Part shown: positions 29,060 to 37,758 of the stretch, piece by piece
Layout of the letters: each line of letters starts with the position of its first letter
Position numbering within the stretch: position 1 is the first letter of the stretch
Made by a program: the position numbers and the translations under genes
Assembly: GCA_002753335.1 (NCBI GenBank)
Contig: PEAD01000021.1
Span: 1-54,596, forward strand
Direction of reading: 5' to 3'
DNA: 54,596 bases
From: Nitrospirae bacterium MYbin3
GTDB taxonomy: Bacteria; Nitrospirota; Thermodesulfovibrionia; Thermodesulfovibrionales; Dissulfurispiraceae
The notes under the pieces: generated by a model
What the model saw: the letters and a program-made list of their open reading frames with translations, nothing else
What the model was told of the DNA's origin: nothing
Database searches by the model: none

Positions 29060-31630
29060 TTATACCTCTATTGTAAACTCGGCGCCGTTGCCGGTGTTGC
29101 GGGCATAAAGTTTGCCGCCTATGTTTCTCTCTGTTATTATCTTTGACATGTAAAGCCCGATGCCGGTGCCTTTGCCTTCAGGCTTTGTAGTGAAATACGG
29201 TTCGAATATCCGGTTTATTATTTTATCCGGAATGCCACCGCCGTTATCCGCAATCTGGATGATCGTCTTTTCATGATCTCTTGAGAGAGCAACCTCGATA
29301 ACTCCATTGAAGGACGGATCGTCAGCCATCTTAGTTGTTCTATCGAGGATGGCATCTTTGGCGTTGTTTATTATGTTTAGAAGCACCTGCTCAAACTCGT
29401 TCTTGTAGGTTGTGACCATTAATTCTCCGCATGCCGACGAATCCCTCATATTCATAAAGGTTTTGCCGTTAAGCTTAACTTCTATATTGTGCTCTTTTAG
29501 CTGCGCCGAAACCAGCGTCAATACATCCGCAACAGCAAGCGAAAGCTCGAATTCGGTCTTGTCTTTTGAAGGGCTGAAGAAATTCCTGAAGTCATCAATA
29601 GTCCGTGACATGAACCTTATCTGTTGCATCGATTTGCTTACAACTTCGGTGATTTTTTTCTTGTCCAGTTCGCCATAAGCGTAAAGGTCATCTACGCTTT
29701 GCACCAGCAGGCCCAATACATTAAGCGGCTGCCTCCACTGGTGGGCTATGGCGCCTATCATCTCGCCCATTGCGGCCATTTTGGACTGCTGGATAAGGAT
29801 ATGCTCGTTCCTGCGTCTTTCCTCAACCTCTTCTTGCACTCGCCTTTCAAGGCCTTCGGCCAGATCTTCCAACTGCAATGTTCGTTTATTTAATGCATCC
29901 AGAATGGCATTTTTTTCTGTAATGTCTTCCAGCAGCCAGATTGAACCGTCAGACAGGTTGTCAGGGTTTATGGCCTGCCCCACAAGCCGGCATTCTATAA
30001 AAGAACCGTTTTTGTTTTTCATAATGCACTCTTCTTCAAATACTTTTCCGGCCGCAATTTGAGCGTACCCTTCTCTGCCTATAAATTGGTACGAATCCTC
30101 ATCAACATAAAACTCACGGGTATCTTTCCCTATAAGCTCCTCTTCTGTGTAGCCGAACATTTTTATCAGCACATTGTTGACCCAAATGATTTTTCTGTCT
30201 TTTGCAAACAGCACGCCGATGGCCAGATTGTCGAGTATGATTTTCTGCTCATGTATCAATTGGGCAAGCCTGTTTTCTGCTGTCCTGCGTTCGGTTATAT
30301 CATGGATGATTGAGTAGAGCAGGGTTTTTCCTCCTATAACTACAGGCCCGGAATAAACCTCAACATCCCTTATCGAACCGTCCGCCAGCCTGTGCTTAAA
30401 AAGAAAATAATTTCTTTTTTGAAGCTTAGCTGCTTCCATCTCTTCTTTAACTTTATCTGCAGTAAGAGTGTTTATATCCGTTATTTTCATATCTTTTAGT
30501 TCTTCCATGCTCCATCCATAGTAGCTTGAGGCCGAGACATTAGCGTCAATAATTCTGCCGTTAGATGGGTCTATAATCAAAGAAGTTGTTCCAACCCCGT
30601 TAAAGATACTGCTGTAAAAAACAGCCTTTTTGTTGCGCAGATAAAGAATTGCGGCCAGCCCCGCAGCAAGAATGGTGATTATTACGAAGACTATAATATT
30701 GCGGCTGTTTTTTGTAACAGGTTTATAGGCTTCAGAAGCATCGATTTTTGTAACAATCACCCATGGAGTTTCAGGGACCTTTTGGTTAAACGTTATAACA
30801 GGAACATTCCTGTAGTCAACGCCTTCGATGAAGCCCTCTTTGCCTTTTACTGCTTGCACCTCAGGAAGCTCATCCCTTGTCAGGGGAATGCGCAATGACA
30901 AAGCTGTATTTTCCTTGTTTCTTGGCTCATTAAGGTAGAGTATGTCTTTTCCATCCTGCCGCAACAGCAGTATTTCTGATGTTGCGCTCGGCACAGGCCA
31001 TTTTTTGAGTAATGGGTAGAGGAAATTGTGAGGATCCAATATAAGCACAATTCCACCGATTGGATTTTTGTTCTTTTCTTTTGAGATAAACATAGGGATG
31101 AATATTTCTATACGCAGCTCTGTTTTTTTCATGTTCCAGCGAATATCTGTAAAGATGATCTCTTTCCTTTCTATAGCATTGTTCGCAAGACGGATATAAG
31201 ATTCATCATGATCAACAGTTTTTTTTGTGGACAATACAATGTTGCCTTGTAGATCAAAAATAGCAACCTCTTGATGCTCGTATGCTTCTTTGTGCATCAG
31301 AAGATAGCTCAGCAGATCTTTTTTAATGTCTAAATCTGCTCGGTTATTAAGGAATGTATTGATTCGGGATGCCCTAAAAGAGTTGTTGGCTATGTAATTA
31401 GCTTCCCTGAGCATCTCTTTTCTCCACTGCACAATTTCGTTTGCCTTTAGTGTACAGACGGATGCAAGCTCATTCTGCACCTGATCCAATACAGTTTTTT
31501 TGTAGCTGCTATGGTATGCATATCCGGCAATAACCACAATAAAAGACAGGAGCAGAAAAGCAAATACAAGCAGAAAAGGAACTTCTCTTTTTTTTGTCAT
31601 CAGATTTTTTGTTTCTTCTCTGCTAGCCAT
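29060..31630 (-). CDS. Cache-PAS-PAS sensor histidine kinase (HWRQPL type)
   Basis: 856 residues. A TM helix (about 18-40), a Cache-like extracytoplasmic domain (about 45-305) and a second TM (about 311-331) are followed by two PAS domains (about 337-448 and 460-575) and a coiled coil (about 575-612). The phosphoacceptor helix has His630 in [15 protein letters not shown], a variant common in kinases of anaerobes and epsilonproteobacteria. The ATPase domain has [19 protein letters not shown] and [12 protein letters not shown]. Catalytic residues look intact. It heads the kinase-regulator-murB operon, with an extended -10 promoter upstream. The ligand is unknown. Confidence 0.92.
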   Translation of the reverse strand: MASREETKNLMTKKREVPFLLVFAFLLLSFIVVIAGYAYHSSYKKTVLDQVQNELASVCTLKANEIVQWRKEMLREANYIANNSFRASRINTFLNNRADLDIKKDLLSYLLMHKEAYEHQEVAIFDLQGNIVLSTKKTVDHDESYIRLANNAIERKEIIFTDIRWNMKKTELRIEIFIPMFISKEKNKNPIGGIVLILDPHNFLYPLLKKWPVPSATSEILLLRQDGKDILYLNEPRNKENTALSLRIPLTRDELPEVQAVKGKEGFIEGVDYRNVPVITFNQKVPETPWVIVTKIDASEAYKPVTKNSRNIIVFVIITILAAGLAAILYLRNKKAVFYSSIFNGVGTTSLIIDPSNGRIIDANVSASSYYGWSMEELKDMKITDINTLTADKVKEEMEAAKLQKRNYFLFKHRLADGSIRDVEVYSGPVVIGGKTLLYSIIHDITERRTAENRLAQLIHEQKIILDNLAIGVLFAKDRKIIWVNNVLIKMFGYTEEELIGKDTREFYVDEDSYQFIGREGYAQIAAGKVFEEECIMKNKNGSFIECRLVGQAINPDNLSDGSIWLLEDITEKNAILDALNKRTLQLEDLAEGLERRVQEEVEERRRNEHILIQQSKMAAMGEMIGAIAHQWRQPLNVLGLLVQSVDDLYAYGELDKKKITEVVSKSMQQIRFMSRTIDDFRNFFSPSKDKTEFELSLAVADVLTLVSAQLKEHNIEVKLNGKTFMNMRDSSACGELMVTTYKNEFEQVLLNIINNAKDAILDRTTKMADDPSFNGVIEVALSRDHEKTIIQIADNGGGIPDKIINRIFEPYFTTKPEGKGTGIGLYMSKIITERNIGGKLYARNTGNGAEFTIEV

Positions 31631-31693
31631 TTATATAATCCTGAGCTTTTCTGATATAGCCTAATCGTATTTTTCTCGCCTTAGTACTTGGTT

Positions 31694-31702
31694 ATTATAG
31701 CA
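31694..31702 (-). promoter_or_regulatory. Extended -10 promoter of the Cache-PAS-PAS kinase operon
   Basis: Minus strand TGcTATAAT (hexamer 31694-31699, TG at 31701-31702) is a perfect extended -10. The transcript would start near 31687, leaving a leader of about 56 nt with an AGGA before the ATG at 31630. It abuts the divergent tyrS -35 candidate. Confidence 0.55.
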
Positions 31703-31732
31703 TTGACCTTGCGGTTTCTTACTGTTTAATAT
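31703..31732 (+). promoter_or_regulatory. Candidate tyrS promoter abutting the start codon
   Basis: TTGACC (31703-31708), 18-nt spacer, TAATAT (31727-31732). The predicted transcription start falls on the tyrS ATG (31740), and there is no Shine-Dalgarno, so initiation may be leaderless. Confidence 0.4.
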
Positions 31733-31739
31733 AACAGTC

Positions 31740-32942
31740 ATGCTTTCTCCAGAAAAACAGCTCGAGATAATCAAGCGCGGTACTATAGAAATAATAGCCG
31801 AAAAGGCGCTGCTTGCAAAGCTCGAAAAATCGGTCAAAGAGCGAAGGCCGCTCAAAATCAAGGTAGGCTTTGATCCGACGGCTCCTGATATTCACCTTGG
31901 CCACACCGTTCTGCTCGAAAAGATGAGGCAGTTTCAGGAACTCGGACATGAGGTGACCTTTCTAATCGGTGATTTTACCGGCATGATAGGCGACCCCACC
32001 GGCAAGTCAGAGACCAGAAAACCGTTGACTGTAGAAGAGATAGCAAAAAACGCAGAAACCTACAAAGAACAGGTCTTTAAGATTCTCGATCCACAAAAGA
32101 CGGTCATACGTTTTAACAGTGAATGGCTGAATAAACTGTCGCTTATGGAGGTGGTAAGACTGCAGGCAAAGCAGACGGTGGCGCGGATGCTTGAGCGTGA
32201 AGATTTCAAGCAGCGCTTTCATTCGCAAAGCCCTATAAGCCTGCATGAGTTTATGTATCCTCTGCTTCAGGGCTATGATTCTGTTGCGCTTTATTCTGAT
32301 GTTGAAATAGGCGGCACAGACCAGAGGTTTAATCTCCTGATGGGAAGGGAGATGCAGGAGGAGTATGGACAGCCTCCGCAGATGGTCGTGATGCTCCCGC
32401 TGCTCGAGGGGCTTGACGGCGTAAAGAAGATGTCCAAGAGCTTAGGGAACTATATCGGCATCTCTGAGCCTGCCAAGGAAATCTACGGAAAGCTGATGTC
32501 CATAAGCGATGATCTGATGATCAAATATTACGAACTTCTAAGCCATATAAGCATAGATGAATTTAAGGCGCTGAAAGAGGGCGTAAAGTCCGGAGAGCTG
32601 CACCCTAAAAAGGCGAAGGAAGACCTTGCATTTGAGATAACAGCGAGGTACTGGGGTGATGAAGCTGCTCTGCATGCAAGGCAGGAATTTGAGCATGTGT
32701 TCAAGTCAAAAGGGCTTCCGGATGACATGCCGGAAATAAGCATTGAGTGGGAAGGCGATATGTGGCTGCCCCAGATAATGAAGCTTGCAGGCCTTGTGCC
32801 GAGCACAGGCGAGGCTATGCGGCTTATCAAGCAGGGCGGGGTGAGCATTGACGACCAAAAGGTTGATGATCCGCAAAGAAAACTTCCTAAAGGTGTCTAT
32901 ATAATTAAGGCCGGAAAAAGAAAATTCGCTAAGGTTGTTTAG
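31740..32942 (+). CDS. tyrS: Tyrosyl-tRNA synthetase
   Basis: 400 residues, class Ic aminoacyl-tRNA synthetase charging tRNA-Tyr. [20 protein letters not shown] contains the HIGH signature (HLGH). [18 protein letters not shown] is typical of the longer TyrRS group that carries a KMSKS, seen here as [12 protein letters not shown]-terminal S4 RNA-binding domain (about 335-398, with [15 protein letters not shown]) completes the protein. It is monocistronic, convergent with the nitronate monooxygenase-like gene (15-nt gap) and divergent from the kinase at 31630. Confidence 0.97.
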   Translation: MLSPEKQLEIIKRGTIEIIAEKALLAKLEKSVKERRPLKIKVGFDPTAPDIHLGHTVLLEKMRQFQELGHEVTFLIGDFTGMIGDPTGKSETRKPLTVEEIAKNAETYKEQVFKILDPQKTVIRFNSEWLNKLSLMEVVRLQAKQTVARMLEREDFKQRFHSQSPISLHEFMYPLLQGYDSVALYSDVEIGGTDQRFNLLMGREMQEEYGQPPQMVVMLPLLEGLDGVKKMSKSLGNYIGISEPAKEIYGKLMSISDDLMIKYYELLSHISIDEFKALKEGVKSGELHPKKAKEDLAFEITARYWGDEAALHARQEFEHVFKSKGLPDDMPEISIEWEGDMWLPQIMKLAGLVPSTGEAMRLIKQGGVSIDDQKVDDPQRKLPKGVYIIKAGKRKFAKVV

Positions 32943-32957
32943 TCAGAAATTCGATTT

Positions 32958-34079
32958 TTACTTCGCGCTGTTGACCGCAAGTCTGCCTGTCAGTTCTTCC
33001 ATAAGATCTTTAACGCTAACGATCTTGTTGATTCTGTATGCGTTCTGTCCTACGGTGTAGAGAGGCTCTTCTTTGTCAGGATTGTATCCTGCCGAACTTA
33101 ACAGCCCGTTGCAGATGCAGAAATGGTGGGCATTGCTTTCCTTTGCATGACAGACGGTGAACTTGCCCTCTTTGTCTTTGAGCAGAACATAACCTTTATC
33201 GCACTTTGGAGGCCTTAAACGCTTTAGGGCCGAAGCATACATGGGGCAATGTTTCAGGACCCTGAAGGGAAGTCCGCATGGCGACCCCGGATCATTTGCA
33301 ACAAATATATCATCTTCTGTTGAGTCTATTACAGCTTGTTTATATTCTGCAGTGGCGCTGCTTTCGTCGGTGGCCAGAAAGCGTGTGCCCATCTGAACCC
33401 CGTCCGCTCCCATTTTTATAAAGCTTACGATGTCCTCATAACTGTATATTCCGCCCGCCACTATGACCGGAAAGTCCCCGTATTTGCGCGCCACATCTTT
33501 GACTGGAGGAAAAAGATTTTCAAGCCGGTTTTCTTCAAGATCAATCTGGTCCATTCTAAAACCGAGATGCCCTCCTGCCAACGGGCCTTCAAGCACAACC
33601 GCATCAGGCCTGTATCCAAGTTTTTCCCATTTTTTGCATATAATTTCCAAAGCCCTCACCGAAGAAACAATCGGTATGAGCGCGGTGTCTTTAGGGTTTT
33701 GTATGGAGGGAAGAGAAACCGGCAGTCCTGCTCCTGATATCACCGCATCAGCTCCGGCATCAAGGGCTCCTTTTACCGAGTCGTTGTAGTCCCTTGCGAG
33801 CGCGCCCATAACATTGATTCCGGCATAACCGCCGGATGTCTTTGAAAGCGCAACCTCTGCGTATGCCGCCTCGTAGCTGTTGTACCGCTTGCCGTCTCTT
33901 TTGGAAATTACCCTGTCAATGCATGCGCTCGACACGATGCCAAGTCCGCCTTCACGGGCTACTGCACCGGCAAGAGGGGCAAGCGAAACGCCTACTCCCA
34001 TACCGCCCTGTACTATCGGGTATGGCATGGTTTTGCCTTTTATGACAAGCTTGGGCAGGGTTTGTTTAGCTAAATCCAT
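32958..34079 (-). CDS. Nitronate monooxygenase / FabK-like FMN protein with Cys-rich C terminus
   Basis: 373 residues of the NPD (nitronate monooxygenase, formerly 2-nitropropane dioxygenase) TIM-barrel family. PIVQGGMGVGVSLAPLAGAV starts the barrel. ADAVISGAGLPVSLPS, GPLAGGHLGFR and VIVAGGIYSYEDIV, followed by GADGVQMGTRFLATDES, form the FMN site. The C-terminal extension holds Cys residues in PGSPCGLPF, KHCPMY, KCDKGYV, VCHAKE and FCICNGL, which is more than classic family members have and may form a metal or disulfide site (inference). The substrate is not predictable. AAGGGA precedes the ATG. It stands alone, 113 nt downstream of the arg/cupin operon. Confidence 0.83.
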   Translation of the reverse strand: MDLAKQTLPKLVIKGKTMPYPIVQGGMGVGVSLAPLAGAVAREGGLGIVSSACIDRVISKRDGKRYNSYEAAYAEVALSKTSGGYAGINVMGALARDYNDSVKGALDAGADAVISGAGLPVSLPSIQNPKDTALIPIVSSVRALEIICKKWEKLGYRPDAVVLEGPLAGGHLGFRMDQIDLEENRLENLFPPVKDVARKYGDFPVIVAGGIYSYEDIVSFIKMGADGVQMGTRFLATDESSATAEYKQAVIDSTEDDIFVANDPGSPCGLPFRVLKHCPMYASALKRLRPPKCDKGYVLLKDKEGKFTVCHAKESNAHHFCICNGLLSSAGYNPDKEEPLYTVGQNAYRINKIVSVKDLMEELTGRLAVNSAK

Positions 34080-34192
34080 CAGTATCCCTTAAATTTAAGC
34101 CTAATTTTTTTGTAATCTTGTATAATCGCTTATTACCCTATGTTTAATCAAGCATAACCGCATAAACAAAAGAAAAGTGCTGCAAGATATGC

Positions 34193-34528
34193 TCAGTGAT
34201 GACCGTCCTCAGAATGGCCGCCGGCAATGACATAAACCACTTCTTCGGAGCCTTTATTTTCGAGGAAACATTCATTTTCGCCGTGGTTATGAATAGCGCT
34301 GCCTTTTTTCAGAATTCCGGAGAAAAAGCCGCTTACCTCAATATCGGCAGTCACCGATAGAACCATCTCTTCATGCTCTTTTCCCGGTTTTACAAGACGG
34401 CCTTTTTGTCCCGGTTTAAGTATGCCGTAAATCATGTAGCATGCGTGGGTCCCTGATTCCTCAAAGCCTAAAATATGTTCGCCCGATTCGGCATTAGCTG
34501 CTTTTTCTTTCAGTTCGTATGTTTTCAC
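34193..34528 (-). CDS. Small cupin-like protein
   Basis: 111 residues with the hydrophobic-strand pattern of a single cupin barrel. YGILKPGQKGRLVKPGKEHEE and AIHNHGENECFLENKG provide possible metal-binding His and Glu residues, and the tail is His-rich (GGHSEDGHH). No signal peptide. The start is GTG 34528, chosen because AGGAG lies 8-9 nt upstream. It follows argJ by 12 nt on the same strand and is probably co-transcribed with argC-argJ. A link to arginine metabolism is not otherwise supported; the function is unknown. Confidence 0.75.
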   Translation of the reverse strand: MKTYELKEKAANAESGEHILGFEESGTHACYMIYGILKPGQKGRLVKPGKEHEEMVLSVTADIEVSGFFSGILKKGSAIHNHGENECFLENKGSEEVVYVIAGGHSEDGHH

Positions 34529-34540
34529 GGTATTTGTCTC

Positions 34541-35719
34541 CTAAGTCCTGTATTCGGCGTTTATCTTTACGTAGTCCTCAGAAAAATCGCATGTAAGCAC
34601 CTTAACCGAATTTTTGCCTAGTTTTAGATCCACAACTAGTTTGACCTCATCGGTTCTGAGCTTTTTGTTTGCCTCTCCGTCTTTTCCGTTAGTCAATCCT
34701 TTTGAAACAACCTTCACCCCATTGATGAATATATCAACTGCGTCTTCTTTCAGGGCTATTCCCGATCTTCCGAGCGCCGCCATAATCCGTCCCCAGTTTG
34801 CGTCATTGCCGTAAAATGCGGTCTTGACCAGCATAGAATTGGCGATAACAAATGCGGCCTTCTCCGCCTCTTTTTCGTTCTTTGCATTTTTAAGATGTAT
34901 CTCGATAAGCTTTGTAGCGCCTTCTCCGTCTTTTGCGATCATTCTCGAAAGCTCATAGGCCACATTGGATAGGGCCGCCTCAAACTTGGGATAATCGGGT
35001 GATTTAAGTGCTATCGGATCATTCCCGGCCTCACCGTTTGCCATGACAAGCGCGGTATCGTTTGTTGACATATCACCGTCTATCGTGATGCGGTTGAAAG
35101 AGCGGCGGATAGCATTTTTAAAGGCTGCTGTAAGCGCGTTTTTTTGAATTGCGGCATCGGTTATTATGAAGCATAGCATCGTAGCCATGTTCGGGCTTAT
35201 CATGCCCGCGCCTTTGCACATGCCGGAGATCGTTATTTTTTTGCCGTCAACGGTTATCTGTCTGTGCGAAGTTTTAGTAAAAGTATCGGTGGTCATGATG
35301 GCTGTTGCCACATCCATAAACGAATGCCTGTTTGCTGCAGATGCGAGCTCCGGAATCTTTGCTTTTATTTTTTCTATTGGCATAGGCGTGCCTATTACTC
35401 CGGTAGAGCAGACATACACCATAGAATCTTTGAGTCCCAGAGCCGATGCCACAGCTTTGGACATGGCCGCAGCATCGTTCATGCCCCGTGCGCCGGTGCA
35501 GGCGTTGGCGTTTCCGCTGTTCACAATGACAGCATTGCCTTTGCCGGATTTTATTTTCTGCATATCAAGCAGCACAGGGGCTGCCTTGACCTTGTTCAGG
35601 GTGAACATCCCTGCCATAGTGCATTCAGTTTTAGAGCAGATAAGCGCAAGGTCTTTTCTGCCCGGCTTTTTAATAGCCACCTCTACCGCCGAATAAATAA
35701 ATCCCTGCGGTGTTTTCAT
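34541..35719 (-). CDS. argJ: Glutamate N-acetyltransferase / amino-acid acetyltransferase
   Basis: 392 residues. ArgJ recycles the acetyl group from N-acetylornithine to glutamate; bifunctional members also use acetyl-CoA. The self-cleaving family nucleophile is Thr180 in MISPNMATMLCFI; upstream lie IVNSGNANACTGARG and STGVIGTPMPIEKI, downstream TIDGDMSTNDTALVMANG. Its ATG overlaps the argC stop by 4 nt. Whether it is mono- or bifunctional cannot be decided from sequence alone. Probable operon: argC, argJ, cupin-like gene. Confidence 0.97.
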   Translation of the reverse strand: MKTPQGFIYSAVEVAIKKPGRKDLALICSKTECTMAGMFTLNKVKAAPVLLDMQKIKSGKGNAVIVNSGNANACTGARGMNDAAAMSKAVASALGLKDSMVYVCSTGVIGTPMPIEKIKAKIPELASAANRHSFMDVATAIMTTDTFTKTSHRQITVDGKKITISGMCKGAGMISPNMATMLCFIITDAAIQKNALTAAFKNAIRRSFNRITIDGDMSTNDTALVMANGEAGNDPIALKSPDYPKFEAALSNVAYELSRMIAKDGEGATKLIEIHLKNAKNEKEAEKAAFVIANSMLVKTAFYGNDANWGRIMAALGRSGIALKEDAVDIFINGVKVVSKGLTNGKDGEANKKLRTDEVKLVVDLKLGKNSVKVLTCDFSEDYVKINAEYRT

Positions 35720-36756
35720 GGATAAAGCGCCAAGCCCTTAAGGGCCGTAGTTTCTTCAAAACCCATCATAAGGTTCATGTTATGCACCGCCTGTCCTGAC
35801 GCGCCTTTTACAAGGTTGTCTATAGTAGATACAACTATCAATGTGTTTGTCCTTTTGTTGACCTTCAGCCCTATCTCGCAGTAATTGCTTCCGCGTACAT
35901 CTTTTGCGTTTGGGTACCTACCCTCAGCGAGCACATTCACAAAAGGCTCATTTTCGTATGCCTTTTGGTATATGGAAAGCACTGACGCGGTATCCTCATT
36001 TTTCCTGAGTTTTGCGTACATGGTTGACACGATTCCCCTGTCCATAGGAACAAGATGCGGTGTAAAGTTTATCGTCAACTTTTTCCCTGCAACTGCGGAC
36101 AGCTCCTGCTCTATTTCGGGTGTGTGCCGGTGAACACCTATTCCGTAAGCCTTAAATCCTTCGTTCACCTCGCAGTACGAAAAACCTACATCCGCTTTCC
36201 GTCCTGCGCCGGAAGTTCCTGACTTGGAATCAATAATTATCGTGTCGGCGTCAATCAGTCCGCTTCTCAAGGCGGGTGAAAGGCCTAATAATGCGCTTGT
36301 TGGATAGCAGCCGGGGTTTGCTATCAGCGAGGCTTTCTTTATCTCTTCACGGTACAGCTCAGGCAGTCCGTAAACAGCTTTTTTCAGGGTTTCGGTAAAG
36401 TTGTGTTTTGTCTTATACCACTCCTCGTAAACAGCCGCATCCTTTAACCTGTAGTCGGCCGAAAGGTCCACAACTTTTTTTGCATTGCTGACGAAAAAGT
36501 CTACCGCCTCCTGCGATGCAGCATGGGGCAGGGCAAGGAAGAACAGATCCGCTTTTGCAAGCAGTTTCTCCCTGTCGAGCGGTTCAAAAATAAGATCGCA
36601 ATAGCTGACAAGGTGGGGGAATAAATCAGTGACACGCCTGCCCGCAGACTGCTCTGAGGTTACGGCCGCAACCTCAACAAACGGATGCCCCGCAAGTATC
36701 CTGAGCAGTTCTGCTCCGGTGTAGCCGCTTCCTCCGCAAATAGCAACTTTCAGCAT
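35716..36756 (-). CDS. argC: N-acetyl-gamma-glutamyl-phosphate reductase
   Basis: 346 residues from ATG 36756. ArgC reduces N-acetylglutamyl phosphate to the semialdehyde with NADPH in arginine synthesis. VAICGGSGYTGAELLRIL is the nucleotide-binding start; the catalytic Cys150 (numbered from this start) lies in IANPGCYPTSALLG; GVHRHTPEIEQEL is conserved. The frame extends upstream to TTG 36795, but that codon lies inside the rpsI terminator hairpin. ATG 36756 has GGGGAAA just upstream, so it is preferred. It is 4-nt overlapped with argJ. Confidence 0.96.
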   Translation of the reverse strand: MLKVAICGGSGYTGAELLRILAGHPFVEVAAVTSEQSAGRRVTDLFPHLVSYCDLIFEPLDREKLLAKADLFFLALPHAASQEAVDFFVSNAKKVVDLSADYRLKDAAVYEEWYKTKHNFTETLKKAVYGLPELYREEIKKASLIANPGCYPTSALLGLSPALRSGLIDADTIIIDSKSGTSGAGRKADVGFSYCEVNEGFKAYGIGVHRHTPEIEQELSAVAGKKLTINFTPHLVPMDRGIVSTMYAKLRKNEDTASVLSIYQKAYENEPFVNVLAEGRYPNAKDVRGSNYCEIGLKVNKRTNTLIVVSTIDNLVKGASGQAVHNMNLMMGFEETTALKGLALYP

Positions 36757-36769
36757 AGTTTTCCCCATT

Positions 36770-36810
36770 AAAAAAGCCACAGAGAATATCCGCAAATATT
36801 CTCTGTGGCT
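36770..36810 (-). terminator. Rho-independent terminator after rplM-rpsI
   Basis: A 14-bp perfect stem (36776-36789 with 36796-36809, ACAGAGAATAT core) with a 6-nt loop is followed on the minus strand by six T (complement of 36770-36775). It lies 17 nt past the rpsI stop and 20 nt before the argC start, so it separates the ribosomal-protein unit from the arg genes. Confidence 0.9.
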
Positions 36811-36826
36811 GAATTCTGCAGATGTT

Positions 36827-37219
36827 TTATCTCTTCGAGAACTGGAATCTACTCCTAGCGCCTTTTAGACCGTACTTCTTTCTTTCAACTTCTCTTGGAT
36901 CTCTTGTGAGCAGGCCCTCTTTTTTCAGCTTGGGCTTGTTGTCCGCATCAAGCTCTACGAGTGCGCGGGCTATGCCGTGCCTCAATGCACCAGCCTGGCC
37001 GCTTAGACCGCCGCCATTTACCAATGCAATGATGTCATATTGTGCTCCCACCCCGGTAACATTCAAGGGCTGTCTTATTATCATGCGGAGCGTTTCACGC
37101 GGGAAATAGCTGTCAACATCCTTATCGTTGACAATAATCCTGCCTTTGCCGGTGGTTATGGTAACCCTTGCCACCGCTCTTTTTCTTCTGCCTGTTGCTT
37201 TTTCCTTTATCGCAGCCAT
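36827..37219 (-). CDS. rpsI: Small ribosomal subunit protein uS9
   Basis: 130 residues, complete uS9. The [13 protein letters not shown] start, [36 protein letters not shown] and the conserved basic C-terminal end RFQFSKR, which reaches the P-site tRNA, are all present. It begins 3 nt after the rplM stop, the usual rplM-rpsI pair, and is followed by a strong terminator. Confidence 0.99.
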   Translation of the reverse strand: MAAIKEKATGRRKRAVARVTITTGKGRIIVNDKDVDSYFPRETLRMIIRQPLNVTGVGAQYDIIALVNGGGLSGQAGALRHGIARALVELDADNKPKLKKEGLLTRDPREVERKKYGLKGARSRFQFSKR

Positions 37220-37222
37220 TTC

Positions 37223-37669
37223 TTAGTTGCTCCTTGATTTTGTGATTTCTATGGTTTCTGGCTTCTGGGCTGCATGGTCATGCTTTGCGCCCCGATACAC
37301 CTTGAGTTTCTTTATCATAGCCCTGCCGAGCCTGTTTTTCGGGAGCATTCCCCATACCGCATCGGTTATCACCTTTTCGGGTTCGTCGTTCATGCGGTCT
37401 TTGAGTGTTTTTTCTTTAAGGTTTCCAATATATCCTGTGTGGTGCTGATATACTTTGTCTGTGAGCTTTTTGCCTGTGACTTTTACCTTTTCTGCGTTGA
37501 CCACAACGATAAAATCGCCAGTATCAATATTGGGAGTAAAGACAGGTTTGTGTTTGCCGCGGAGGTACGAAGCTATCTGCGAGGCCATCCTGCCGAGCAC
37601 TTCACCGTTGGCGTCAATCACATACCATTTCTGTTGAAAATCGCTCTTCTTTGCAAATACCGTTTTCAT
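37223..37669 (-). CDS. rplM: Large ribosomal subunit protein uL13
   Basis: 148 residues, complete uL13. QKWYVIDANGEVLGRMASQI, LRGKHKPVFTPNIDTGDFIV, VYQHHTGYIGNLKEKTL and AVWGMLPKNRLGRAMIKKLK are family landmarks. A strong AAGGAAGGT Shine-Dalgarno precedes the ATG at 37669. First gene of the rplM-rpsI unit, with a promoter immediately upstream. Confidence 0.99.
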   Translation of the reverse strand: MKTVFAKKSDFQQKWYVIDANGEVLGRMASQIASYLRGKHKPVFTPNIDTGDFIVVVNAEKVKVTGKKLTDKVYQHHTGYIGNLKEKTLKDRMNDEPEKVITDAVWGMLPKNRLGRAMIKKLKVYRGAKHDHAAQKPETIEITKSRSN

Positions 37670-37700
37670 CTGAACACCTTCCTTGATTAAATGAGCATAT

Positions 37701-37730
37701 AAAATAAAAGAAAATAACGGTTTTTGTCAA
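37701..37730 (-). promoter_or_regulatory. Promoter of rplM-rpsI
   Basis: Minus-strand perfect TTGACA (37725-37730), 18-nt AT-rich spacer, TATTTT (37701-37706). Transcription would start near 37694, giving a leader of about 25 nt that contains the AAGGAAGGT site. Confidence 0.6.
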
Positions 37731-37758
37731 CAGCCGGGCAGTTTTTCCCTAAGTTTTA

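Noticed and set aside
36757..36795. Upstream TTG start for argC adding 13 residues
   Set aside because: The TTG lies within the rpsI terminator hairpin; ATG 36756 has a GGGGAAA ribosome-binding site and matches the family N terminus.
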